Below are positions 10,606 to 22,303 of a DNA stretch of 64,000 nucleotides, one piece after another. Origin of the DNA: Thermothelomyces thermophilus ATCC 42464. Its lineage: Eukaryota; Ascomycota; Sordariomycetes; Sordariales; Chaetomiaceae. Under the pieces are notes generated by a model. That model was not told where the DNA came from. It was given only the letters and a program-made list of their open reading frames with translations, and did not search any database. The position numbers and the translations under genes are program-made. Positions within the stretch are counted from its first letter, which is position 1, and every line of letters begins with the position of its first letter. The stretch lies in assembly GCF_000226095.1 (NCBI RefSeq), contig NC_016475.1, positions 3,906,001 to 3,970,000 on the forward strand. Reading direction: 5' to 3'.

Positions 10606-11954
10606 TTAAGCACTCGATGACTCGCCCTCGATCTTCCATTGCTCTACAGCCTCCTGCCCGTTGACTAGCCTCTCCATGTTCAGCCTGACGCTGCGCCGCA
10701 CGTATGGCGTCATTTCTTTTTTCTTGTTGACAAAGCCCCCCCCGGGGGCCGTGATATCCGAGGCCGCTCCCCTTCCGTAGTGGTGGCTGAACAGCGGCGG
10801 CTGGGCCGTCACGCAGAGAGGGGCGCGAGGCCTGTCGTCGTCAGACACTTCGGGACCGGCATCGGCGTCAGCGTCTGTATCCGAAGAGTCGTACAAGCCG
10901 TCGCACCAATCCCGCAGCATCAGGTCCCAGCCGGTCGTCAGCGTCTGCAGGCCAAATTGCCACAACAACTTTCTCGCCCCCTGCTGGCTGACGGCGTACG
11001 CTTGCGTACACACCGTCCGGCTCGCGGCGTGGACGACCCGAGTGTGCGGAGGGTATGTCTCGGAAAGGGCGTCTTGCAGGGCGAAGGGGTGCGGGCGGAG
11101 ATGCTGGGGGGGCGGGACAGTATCATCGTTCCGGATGGTCACACGAAACGAGGAGGTCGGCGCCCCTCTCGTTGGTTCCGGGAAGCCGGTGCCGCAGTGG
11201 CCGAGCCAGAGGACATCCCAGTCGTCGCCGTAAGGGGTCAGGCGCGGCCTGCGCGTGCGCTGGGGGAGCTGGTTGAGCGGAAGCTCCTGGCCGGGTGGAT
11301 CGCGGAGCTGCTCTGCGACGGACCGGCCGTTCCAAGAAGGTTGCGTGAACGCCCTGGCTGCTTGGGCAAATACCTGCATCTGCGACTTCAACCGTACGTC
11401 CCAGTCGGCGTCGTCCTCGAGGATGAGGGCACTTGTTATGTTCTCGTCGACGACTCTGCGCCCGGATTAGGAACCGCCAGAAAATAAAAGCTATGCAAAG
11501 TGAAACGGTCGTCAGTCTCTGAACTCACCTCTGCAAGACGTTCATATGGGCCCTCCAAGAGCCCCTCTTCCCCGAGCTGAGCTCTCGGCTGATGCTGGGG
11601 TCTCCGGGCAACACTCTGTCGTGCACGTCTTCCCCGGGAACGCCGTTGGCCCAGGTGATGTCGAGTCCGCTCAGAGCGGCGGCCAGGACGAGTGCATCGC
11701 GACGGTCTGTGCGCGAGGGGAGGTTGATGGCGAAGATGTGCTGAAACTGGAAGAGAGAGACTGCGTTAGCAAGGCTATCCCTTCTGGACCATTTGCGATG
11801 CGATTCGCGGTGCCAGCATAATTACCCCTAGCGTGCTATTCAAGATCTCGCGGCCCGGCTTGTTCAGCACTGTGGGCCATTCCGGCGTGCGGAGGCACAA
11901 AATCACAGCTACGACGGCGAGGAGCAGAATCGCCCCAATCCGGTGGCGAGGCAT
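10606..11954 (-). CDS. Glycosyltransferase family 25 protein, type II membrane
   Basis: Three exons: 11954-11826, 11746-11529 and 11455-10606. Both introns are GT-AG (79 and 73 nt); the first has a TGCTAAC branch site. The joined frame gives about 398 residues. The start chosen is the ATG at 11954 (MPRHRIG), followed at once by a hydrophobic anchor (AILLLAVVAVILCL), so the enzyme should sit in the Golgi/ER membrane with a lumenal catalytic domain. GT25 hallmarks are IFAINLPSRTDRR after the anchor, SGKRGSWRAHMNVLQ, the metal-binding-type ALILEDDADWD, then DWDVLWLGHCG and the YAVSQQGARKLL block. GT25 enzymes add galactose or related sugars to protein or glycan acceptors; the acceptor here is unknown. 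An in-frame ATG at 12026 would add 24 residues without extra support. Confidence 0.9.
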
Positions 11955-13992
11955 GTTGGCGCCTTCACGGCATCGAAGTCGCGACGCGAACTCGAAGAGG
12001 GGATTCGGAAAAGCAGAGTGCTTCAAGTTAGATCAAGTAGCATGGCTCAGACACCAACCATTGCATGGAGCCTCGGTGGCCGCAGAGATAAGATGCATCT
12101 TCCAAAGACGAAAAAGACCACCCGAGGAGCAACGGGGGGAAGAGGGGATCGGTGATGAAAGGAACCATCTTCTCAAACCATTGGGAATCCGGATTGCTGA
12201 ATGTCATGGGCGGATAATAAAGGCGGTTAAACGCTGAGCTGTCGATCAGTTCCTTCCTTTTCAAGCTCTCTCCTGCCTCTAACGGCAGCGCACAGATTCA
12301 ACCGATGAATTTGAAACGGCTGTTGGGGTGAGAGATCTGCGCTGTGCAGCTGACAAACTTGGCACGCGAGCTTCTTGGTTTTAAATGTAAATTAGACACA
12401 AGTCGCCTCTCGCCTATCAACCTCTCCGCAAAAATAACAACAACATGTGCAGGGTAGGGATGCTTTTTACTCTATCAAAGTCGGAGGATAGTCAGCCGGT
12501 TTGCTGATCGTACCTGAGTGACAATGCTTGTAAGATAGGTACAAACATACCTTAAGTGGGTAGGCAGGTACCTAGGCATGTATGTACATACATCCTCAGG
12601 TTGGGGAAAGTAACCCTCTGATTGTTTATCCGAAAGTTAAGTTGCAGAGAGGAGTTCACAAGCGGAAGCTATTTACCAATTGTGAAAATCAAATTCTGCA
12701 CTGAATTTAAAGGCACCTTAGGCATAAACTTCCTTTTGTTACCTTCGCTGTTTAAAAACAGGTTTAAAATGCTAATTCAAGATCTAATTACCAAGTGATT
12801 ATCTTCCAGGTCTTTTCTGGTAACTATAGGATCAAAAGGAGCAAGCAGTCGGACAACGCCCAGTTAGGTACATCGCCTATTACCTAATATCTCTAAGATC
12901 TAAAACACTTTACACCCTTCTATACGCGTACGCCATATGTTTCTTTCAATCCATAGTTCCTGGCCGCTGTCGAGAAGTGCCAAGTCTTCACAGTAGGTAT
13001 GGTTATCTGGTCATCTCTAAATCTGTATTGCCGACTTCTCTCTATCTACCCTTAAAACTAACACTTTTCATCTAAAGAAAGATTTTTGGTCGTATAATCC
13101 CAGTGTGGTGCTGTGTCTGAGCTGTGTCCCGGGGAGAATTTGGTAATAGGGAGCGTGGCTGATCCTGGGTTTGATCAGCATACACGCGTGGCCGTTGATT
13201 AATTAATAGTTGCTTGAGATGGGTACAGACTTTATCACCGATGAATTGGATCGGTGTGTGGCTTGTCGCCGCTGAGTTAGGCATGTAATGTTGTCGCTCT
13301 AATTTGTTTTTATGTTTGTAGGTACGGACATAACAGTGGACGTAAGCATGTGTATAGTGGAGGAACTTCCTGGATGATTTGGTTCGTGATTTCGGAAGGC
13401 CGTACAAAGCGCGCGGGAGGGCATTCGGCTGTACAAGGACAAGAGAGGCATTCTCGTTACGTTACTGAGCAAAGGTTTGAGACAGCACCTTCGTTATCTC
13501 ATGAGAGTGGTTGTATAATGCGAATTAATGCTCGACCTGGAGCCAGTTTCCGTAATGTGGCAGGGCGTCGTCTCGGTCAGACCATCCCTTCCTTCGGCTT
13601 ACCTCCATTTATCACTGTCACAGTACCAATACATCGGCTAGGAACCACAAATGGCCCTAATGGGGACCCTAGAATCAACAGTTGCCGTGCCTAACTAGAA
13701 GTCCTTTGTCTCCTTTGTCCGGGCACTCAATCTAGTTAATTCTTCGATTCTGGCTACGGTCCCTGACTCGACAAACTCCCGATCTCCCCCCGGTCAACTG
13801 CATATTCGTCCGGTTTATTCTCAACGACCCCTCTTCAGAACCTCGCCATGCATGAGCACAGCACTAGACAGCTCCGCCTGCGCTTTTAGCTCACCTCCCC
13901 AGCCCTACCCCGCCCACAACGACGAGCACAGCACTCGGGCACGCCCACGCTCTATGTTGACCTCGCCCTGTCAGAAGCGTAGAAGCTTCTGA

Positions 13993-14015
13993 GGAACTAG
14001 CTACGCGCTAGTTCC
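13993..14015. repeat. Perfect 9-bp inverted repeat (hairpin)
   Basis: GGAACTAGC and its exact reverse complement GCTAGTTCC are separated by TACGC. The palindrome GAAGCTTC lies just before it (about 13982-13989). No gene end lies next to it, so a terminator role is not indicated. Confidence 0.85.
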
Positions 14016-16234
14016 ACCGCTTTGTATGCTCATTAGCGTACGGATCATTTCCTTTGTCTATTTATACTACTCCTTTTTTCTCCTTTGTAGATAGTTTATC
14101 AAGGTACTCTTTTTGTTTCTTCGTTACTACTACTCCTAACGTCTCTTAGTTGCTTGTATGAGCTCTCTACTGCGTTTGACACGCCCCCAAGGAGGTCCCT
14201 TTGTCTTGACAATTTGCACACCACCCGCCTCTTTTTCTGACTCAGCGGTTGCGTCGGCGTTGTCATTGTCCCGGGCTTGCCCGTGGCTCTCTCCATGAGG
14301 CGCAGCCCTGCGATGAAGGCGCCAATCACGACGACGGCGCATGGCGGCAGAAGTAAACCGGGTCTGCCGCGCTTGACGGCATCAGGCGGTTTCCTTCGCC
14401 GCTGCTTGAGCCTGTCCTCCACCGTGGTTGACAAAGCCAGGGGGTGTCTGGTGGTTGACACGGTCAAGTCGTCGTGAGCGGTTGTGGCAAAGGGAAGGGG
14501 TGCAACCTGCCAACGAGCGCGTTTGTGTGTGGATGTTAGGGGAACTAGGGTGGGAAGTAATGCTATGATGTGGACGCGGACATGGCAGCCTGCCAGGAGA
14601 CGGACCTGCTGGGGTTACGAGGGGGTTGTCGCGTTGGTATTGTGACGTTTGGCCGATGTATGACCCGAAGTCTGGCGTGAAGAGATAGTTGGAATGAGCA
14701 AGGATGGTTAAATGAGATGTAGTGTAAGAGAGCAAACCCTGGAGGTTAGGTAGCATTAGGTGGCACCCTCGGGGATACATACATGGGGCAAGGTATGTGC
14801 ACCCGGACTCGCCGATGTGGTGCATGGAAACTGAGTTGGAGCGTTGTCCTCTCTGTCAACCTTAGTTGGATCACTCGAAGTGTAAGCAGCGTTTCATGAA
14901 ACCAGGCTAAACCCCGTATGGGTGAGGCCCGGCGCGTCGAAACACCGAGCATGTATGTAAGTTTTGTAAGTACATATGTACATCCAGTACAGAGTAAAGT
15001 AATCCTTACAGACGTAGCTGACTCTTTGTGTAACGAATACCCGACTGAAAGAACTTACGCCGAATAAGCAGTACACTACCATGAAGAGGATGTCTTCCAT
15101 CAACATGTTGTGCAACCGTGACGGTCATCAGTGAAATCCGGAGAAGGCCGGACATGCTGCGGGCCCTGAGGAACTGCGGCGCATGCAGGAGCACCCGATA
15201 ACGATGTGCGGGCAAAGAGCCTGTGCGTGGGGGGCACATTCAGAAATGCGACAGGAGAAAAAAGCAGCTGACGTGAATATGCTCCAGCACAAGTTTTTGT
15301 CATGTATGTATGTGCTATACATACCTACCCACGGTCGAACCTGATATTTTTGTCAGCTTTGGCGATAGGTCATTTTTTGGTAGTATTCAAAGTCTGGTCC
15401 CGATCGGACCCATGGCGTCCGTCTTTTGTAACGGAATGACAATCCTTTCTATGTGCGTGACCGGCACCAGACCTCCAGACTACACGGTAACAACTGCCGC
15501 ACGGGTGGTGCGGTTCCTTGAACGGAGCGAATGATGAGGGATTCGCTCGCGATTGCGGGGCGTTTTGAACAGGGCAGGGGCAACTTCGGGATGCAGCGCT
15601 GCTAAACACTGCTCATCAGCACTCTTGGATCCCAATAGGAAAGCTTCCTTTGACCAGCATCGACTGGAGCTCGCCTGATAAGATGTTAGGGACATCTCGC
15701 CTGCCTCACGGCCCAAACAGCAACGGAATGAGAATTCCTCACCGCCTTGCTGAGAGCGCCTTTCGACTACGCGCTTGCACACTGTCATGTCATGGTCGAG
15801 TATATCTAGGTAGCTATCCGTATCTACAAACTTGAGCACACTCATCAGGAGCCCAAATTCGAAATGGAAAGCCCAAAATTGAAAAAAAAAAAATATCAAC
15901 GCGGCATCAGGCGCTACACGAATCGGGAATCAAGGGTGTGCAGCGAACTGTCTCGAAACGGAAGGTGTCTGGGAGAGAGCGGCGCGCCAACACGCGGAAA
16001 TGGGTGTTTCATATGCGCCAGGCGAGACGTTGAGATACGGATACCTGTACGGGGCAGATGGCCTTCGCAAGCGCATCTCGCACAATAACCCTGCTCCTTA
16101 TTCAGGTCAGTATTCATGGTGGAAGTCGGAGAGACAGCCAGAACCAAAGGGTGACTACCGTTACCGCTTGGGATCTTTCAGGCGTGCAGCCACGCGTACA
16201 TCAGGTACTAAAGGTACCTTGTGTACGTCCGTAC

Positions 16235-16262
16235 TGTGTGTATGTATGTATGTATGTACATA
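16235..16262. repeat. GTAT/TATG short tandem repeat
   Basis: Several TATG units end in the palindromic GTACATAC. This is the longest of the many TATGTACATA-like tracts between genes in this window. Confidence 0.8.
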
Positions 16263-17387
16263 CAAGGTGAAAAGGGCACCAACCTCAGCTACATGAGAAT
16301 GACACAAATTTCCTGCATTGCATACTATCAGGTACACATTACGTATCGTTCAAGCTACAGGACCCGTCTACTTGTATATGTATGTAAGTACGGATTACAT
16401 ACATTAGTACGCAGTACTGGACAAAGGGACCAGTCCGCTAGCGTATGTGCCTGTATCCGTGCTTCTTAGGCAAGGTCCGTTGTGGGGTGGAAGGATCCGG
16501 AAAGAGGATGGAAGTGAGGAGCTCCGACCGGGGTTCTCGGTCTCTCGGAAGGTTTCAGCCAACGTTCCCGAGAATCAAGACATCGCCAGCGTGGGCTCTA
16601 CAGTGGCTTCCGTGATGAGACAGGTGGCTTCCGCCCGCATCGTGATGACAACATATCTCCTTATGGCGCAAGATGCAGGTTTCCGCAGGGCACGGCATCT
16701 TGCAAGACTGACTCGAACTGCCGACACAAAAAGGGACCCGGTGCCCTGGGCCCAAAGTCCCCACCGCGCTTGCCCCTTTTTCTTCCCAAAGCTTGCGTCC
16801 ACAAGGCCCCGCAGCATTTTGCGATTCGCCTCTCTACTACTCCGTACTTCTCTTTCAATTGACCGATCAAAGCCCTCCATTCCATCGTCATATTCTTTAT
16901 TATGTACGAGCCGTTGGCATGCCGAGTCGCCTTCCAAGCGTGATACCTCCGAGTCGCGCCCGCCCTATTGGCGCGATCGCAGTCGAGTGCGATTGGAGGC
17001 AATAACGCGGGAGTGTAGCCATCGAAAAGAAGCCCTTTCCCAAACAGAGTTGAGCGCGCCGTGGACCTCCCTGGAGCCGGGCCTCGCCTTCCCGACGCTT
17101 GCTTGGTAGTGGGGAAATTTATTGGTGGACAGCTCAAATCGAGCTTGAGCTAGTGCTGCGGCGGCACCCTCCAGCCAACAGCAACCCCGGAAACGATCAC
17201 ACACGCACCACAGGGAATCGGGCAATCAGCCGAGCGCCCGCAGTCTCCAGTCACACCAACCCGAGCCCGCACTATCTCGGTTTTCCCCTGGCTTCTGCAG
17301 TGAGCCCTCCCACCTAGTCTCGATTCGGCTGGCTGCTCGCTCTCGTCGAAGAGCAATTCGAGCCGCCTCGGGAAGGACATTCCCGCA

Positions 17388-20300
17388 ATGTCCTCAACCC
17401 GCCCTGTCGTCACACCTACAACCCCCTTCCCACCGACCGACGCTTTGTTTTCGAGCACGACACCGCCGCCGCCGACCGCCCTCGCTGGCGTCGCCGGACC
17501 GTCTGCTAGCACGTCGCCCTCTCCCAGATCACGAAGTACCAGCGCCGGCCGCAACCTGGGCTACCCCGGCTCGAGGAGCCACTTCCCCTTCTCCCACTAC
17601 AACGCGATCGACAACACTTCCCCTGCAGGCTCCGACCGTCCTTGGGCCCCCGCCGGTTCTCGTCCTGCCCCCCCGAACCCGAACCCGCCGCGGTCCTCGT
17701 CGCTCGCGGCCAGCAATCCCCCACGCACCTCGTCGCTGTTGCCGCCCGCGAGAATTGTGGTTGACCAGGGTTCGTCGCACGCCTCGCCCCTCGACCGCAG
17801 CGACTGGTTCAATGACCCTCGACCGGCGCCCAAGATCCCCGATCCCGCCAGAGAAGGTGATTCATCGAGGCACAAGAGGGGCCACTCACGATCGAGCAGC
17901 GCCGGCGGTCTGAGCGACACTCTCCGCAACCTCAACCGCTGGTCGGCGTCGACGACTTCAAGCCGGGCATCCCACCTCGCCGACTTCACGCGCCGCGTGA
18001 GTGCGGAAATATTAGGGGCAGTAGCATTTAACTCTTCACCGGGAAGGAAGTTACACCGGCGGAGGCCGTCAACGTCGGGTGGATCTCCTCGATTGTCTCC
18101 CCGGACGAAGAACCGAGCAGATTCCCCCGTCGCCGGCGCCATCCCCCCGCTTCAAAGCCTTCCCCGGATTTCGGCTGGGCCCTCCTTGGAGCACGAGGTT
18201 CTCGAATCACATGTGCTAGGCCAGGCTGCTGCTCAGGAGGTCGGACAGCACCAGCAGCCACGACAGGAAAGCGACGGCTCCTGGAATGACCATCCCAGGT
18301 GGACTGACGAGAACGGATCATTGTCATATCACTCACACGCCGCTGAGACACAGCCACCCGACATGCTCACTCACGAAACTACCATGGCCTACGCGCCCAA
18401 TGGCCAGGCAAGGAGTCGCTCCGGCAGCCGGTCGGCCGGAGCAAAGGGCGGCGTCGAGATTCGGGAGCGAGATCGAGATCGTGACAGGGAACGCGATCGC
18501 CAGGGAAAGCCCATGTCCCAGAAAGCGATGCTGTCGAAAGCTCTGCAGAAGGCAAACACGGCAGTTCAGTTGGACAATGCCCAGAATTTCGAGGGCGCAA
18601 GGAGAGCCTATGCGGAGGCATGTGCCGTGCTGCACCAGGTTCTCCTGCGCACCTCTGGGGAGGAGGACCGAAGAAAGCTGGAGGCTATCGTAAGTCATTG
18701 GTCGTTTGACTTGCTGCGCTTCGTTCCGGGTTCCCCTTCTGACTTGTGTGGCACGCGCCGCCTATCATAGCATGAAACCTACCTGGCTCGGGTCATGGAG
18801 CTCGACGAGCAGCTCGTTGATATGGAACCCGAGGGAAAAGAGCTCCCGCGCCGTCCAGAGAGCAATGATCTCCAAGACATAATAGACGCACAGGTAGCGG
18901 ATGACCATTACCTCCGACCGTATAGAGCGGACAGGGGTGGGGCATTGGAAGATGACCTAGACGCTGAACAGACCCACGCCGTCCAGGAACCAAGGCGAAG
19001 CCCGCCGCCACCGTCACGGCCATCGCCGCTTCCAGACACCGCACGAGACCCACGGAACGGGCCGACGCCATATCTGACCCAACAATACTCACTGCAGTCT
19101 GCGTTCTCCCGAGCGAGGTATAACAATGGATCGACGCTACGACCCCCAACCATGGACAACGCGTACATGCCGCCTCCCCTCTCTCCCCGCCGCCCTGGTT
19201 CCCCCGCTAGACCATCGTCGCCGCCGGTTGAGTATGAGAGTCCACGGAGGCCCCCTCCTGACCGACCAAACGCCCAGACGGAGGCGCCTGCATCATCGTC
19301 TGGCCACCAGCGTGCAAACAGCCACGAGTCCGTCTCGTGGCTCGACCCAATTGACGAATCTGACCGCTCAAGCGTGACGTCTGTACACTCGCGCTCTTCT
19401 TCTAGGGTTGTCAGGAAGCACATCCGGGCCCCAAGCGGTGCCACCGAAGCCGAGTTCGACGCAGCTCTGGACGACGCAATCGAGGCCGCATACGATGATG
19501 GATATGAACCAGAATCCCATTACCCCGGGCATTCGTATCACGATGCCCAGGTCGATCCCATCGCAGATAAGCTACGACGAGTAGAGATGGCGAGGGAACT
19601 GGTGCGGGAGTCCGAGAGAGAAGCACTGGAGCTAGCGACCGAGCGCGAGCAGAGGTTGCGGCTCCAGCAACAACTAGAGGATGAGGAGTACCGGAAGAGG
19701 GTGACGGCAGGCGAGGATTTCTATGACGGGAATGACTCGGAAGAGGAGGAACGGCTGCTGGAGGAGGCTCCGAGGACCGACGGCATGGACGATTTCGCGT
19801 TTGGTGTCCAGCAGAGACCTCCCGTCCCGCGAGAATCGGACTCGAGCGGGATGACCGGCCGGACTTGGCACAGCTCCATGGGATCCAACCCGGCCACGGG
19901 GGCGACTCTCACGCCGGTGAGCGAGGATGGCACGCATCCGCACCGCTCCGGCCCGTTACCGCCGCTGCCACCTCAGGCTGCGGCCCAGGTGCCTCCCCAG
20001 CCAGGTTCGGCGGGGTCTCAGAGCTCGGGCCAGAGCGTTCGAAACTGGCGGCTGTCCGGCCAGAACCCGAAAGGGCTCAAGATCGAGACCAACAAACTTG
20101 CCGCGACAGCAGCGCCAGCAACGGCTGGACCAACCTTCCCGTCTCAGCCGAAGACCGGCAGTTACATCGTACAGCAGCGGCAAGCCTTATCCGCTGGCCC
20201 CAACCGCGCCCTCGGCCCGCCCACCTCGAGGCCCGGCCCTTCCCCTGTCCCGGGAACCCTGGATGAAGAGCCCGAGGACGCCCCGCCGCGACCGACGGCC

Positions 20301-21638
20301 TTGTCCCACGACGAGTACCCCCGCGTGGGTACACCGTCGGTCGTCCGCGCGCCCAACCTGCGAAAGAACTATTCCTCCTCGAGCCTCAAGAGCCTCAAAA
20401 CACGCAACCTGTCCATCTCTCATCTCGACGAAGGCATGTCGGACCACTCGCCCGGCACACCTCTCAGCAGCCAGTTTGGCGCCCGCCTCCCCGCCGTGCC
20501 CTCGCTCCCGGCAGGCATCCTTAGCAACCATCTCAAGGACCGGGCAAACAGCACTACCCCTGGCGGGTTGCACCTCTTTGAGAATGACTTCCACTCGTCT
20601 GAGAGGCCGGGGTCTCCCGACCCGCTCACTGCCGACGCGCCGGCACCGCTTGAACCTTGCCCGACGGACGTCATGCTCCGCCCGTTCTGGTTGATGCGCG
20701 CCCTGTACCAAACCCTGTGTCACCCGCGGGGCGGGTACCTCAGCAACAGGCTGTTCGTGCCGCGCGACGTGTGGCGGGTCAAGGGCGTCAAGCTTAAGGC
20801 AGTTGAGGACAAGATTGCCAACTGTGACTTGCTCACCGCCGCGCTGCAGAAGCTCGCCCGGGTCGACACATGCGATGCGGACGCTGTGCTCGAGGAGATG
20901 CAGGCATTGGAGGGCGTGCTGGAGCACGTGCAGGCCACACTGTCGCGGAAACTGGGGAGCGAGGTGGGTGTGCAAGGCGCGTCCTCGATGTTCAAAGACG
21001 CGGCCGCGGCGGCTGCGGCGGCAGCTGCTGGAGATGCCGCAGCCGCGGGAGGGGATGCCGCGGCCATGCCGAGGTCGGCCAGTGTCGCGGGTAAGGCCAG
21101 CAGCTTTTCGTGGAGGCGGCTGAGGAGCAAGAACAGCTCGGCAAACCTGCCGGCTCTGGCAGCGTCTGGCTATGGGAACAAAGGGGGGAACGGAGCGGCT
21201 GCGAGCACCACAAATCTCTCGGAGGGCTTGGGAAAGGATGCGACGTTGGCAAGCCTGCCCATGACGACGCACCCGACCAGCAGACCGACCAAGCGGGATA
21301 TTAATAGCGTGTCGTTCACGGGGCCAAACGCGAACTACATGTCTTCGTTGGCCAGGCTGTTTGATGCCGCGCAGACTGTGGGTGAGTATTTCCCCCACCC
21401 TTTTCATTTACAACGAGAACCGAAGATATGCTGACAGATGTTGCTCGCAGACCAAATCGCCCGGCAAGTCGAAGACCCGGGCCTGCGGCACGCCGACAAG
21501 ACACAAGTCGGCCTGGAGCTGTGCGCAAGGCACGCGGCTGAGTTCTTCGCGTTCTACATCTGTCGGTTTGCCCTGTCGGATCTGACACTGCTCATGGACA
21601 AGTTCGTCAAGCGAGGGAGCGAATGGGTGCTGGCGTAG
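17388..21638 (+). CDS. MIT-domain protein, large and mostly disordered
   Basis: Three exons: 17388-18689, 18771-21381 and 21451-21638. Introns are 81 and 69 nt, with GTAAGT and GTGAGT donors, and the joined frame gives about 1,366 residues. Residues about 376-455 form a three-helix MIT domain (KAMLSKALQKANTAVQLDN, FEGARRAYAEACAVLHQVL, then LARVMELDEQL), the type of module that binds ESCRT-III tails or related trafficking partners. The first intron falls inside this domain in phase 0. Long Ser/Pro/Arg-rich disordered regions flank it, with an RERDRDRDRERDR tract just before it and a charged coiled-coil-like segment near residue 690. The C-terminal third (LMRALYQTLCHPRGGYLSN onward) is the other ordered part. 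A role in endosomal sorting or vacuolar trafficking is inferred from the MIT domain only. Confidence 0.9.
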
Positions 21639-22303
21639 GGCCGTTGGTGCAAGATCTAGCTTGCCTCGCGGCGGCGCCGACGTCAACAGGGCATTGGAAT
21701 GAGAGGAGACTTGTGGCTAAGCGAGCCGTTTGGTGTTTGGAGGTTTTTTTTCTTCTCTTCTATCTGTTCACTAGGCATTGCACGGTCACGCGTGGATGAA
21801 CGAGAAGTGTATAAATTGCATTGGAGAACAGGACTGTACCTTGGCTAGCAAGGAGGGACCGGTTCCGCTTAGACACTTAGGGATCTGTCTCGTTGCTGAG
21901 GGTCGTGGTCTTGTTTTTTGACGGCAAATTTTAAAAAAGGGAAGGACATCATCATGCTGACAGCTGTATGTATGTACATAGCCTCATCTTCTGTCCATAA
22001 TTCCAGTCGATTATTGCTCCATTGTGGGGTATCCAGAGTTTAGTACCTTGCTTACTGCGTACTGCCGTAAGGGGTGGTTGCGATAAGATAAGGATTTCCA
22101 CTCCCAGAAAGTTTCCTAGGTAGGTGTAATCCGTACTAGTACGGAGTGCTCCGCGGCGTTGCGGACCATCTCATCTTGGCAATTCCCCGGCGATCTCCAA
22201 TTTTTTTTGGACCTTGAACAACAGACACGAAAAGCAGGAGACCTTTCGCAGTACGACCCCGTTTCGCAACAAAGATTATACATGAGCTAGGAGCGGCAAT
22301 TGG
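21639..22303. other. Intergenic region between the MIT-domain gene and GUF1
   Basis: It should contain the 3' end of the MIT gene and the GUF1 promoter. A TATGTACATA-like tract (about 21968) and a palindromic CCGTACTAGTACGG (about 22127-22140) are visible. No gene is seen. Confidence 0.6.

Larger units (their letters stand above)
11955..17387. other. 5.4-kb gene-poor spacer
   Basis: No gene can be supported. The stretch is rich in TATGTACATA-type motifs (about 12577, 14950-14985, 15303-15325, 16235-16262, 16375-16400), has a perfect hairpin at 13993-14015, and repeats the 12-mer GAGCACAGCACT near 13855 and 13926. The longer frames (14099-14467 minus, 16447-17109 plus) show no domain or conserved pattern. 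The last 600 bases probably include the promoter of the MIT-domain gene. Confidence 0.5.

Noticed and set aside
14099-14467. A minus-strand frame of 122 codons with one hydrophobic stretch (VVVIGAFIAGL)
   Set aside because: Only one weak feature and no conserved motif; overlapping frames look equally coding.
16447-17109. A + strand frame of 220 codons upstream of the MIT-domain gene
   Set aside because: No domain, no splice partner and composition like the surrounding spacer; it overlaps minus-strand frames of similar quality.
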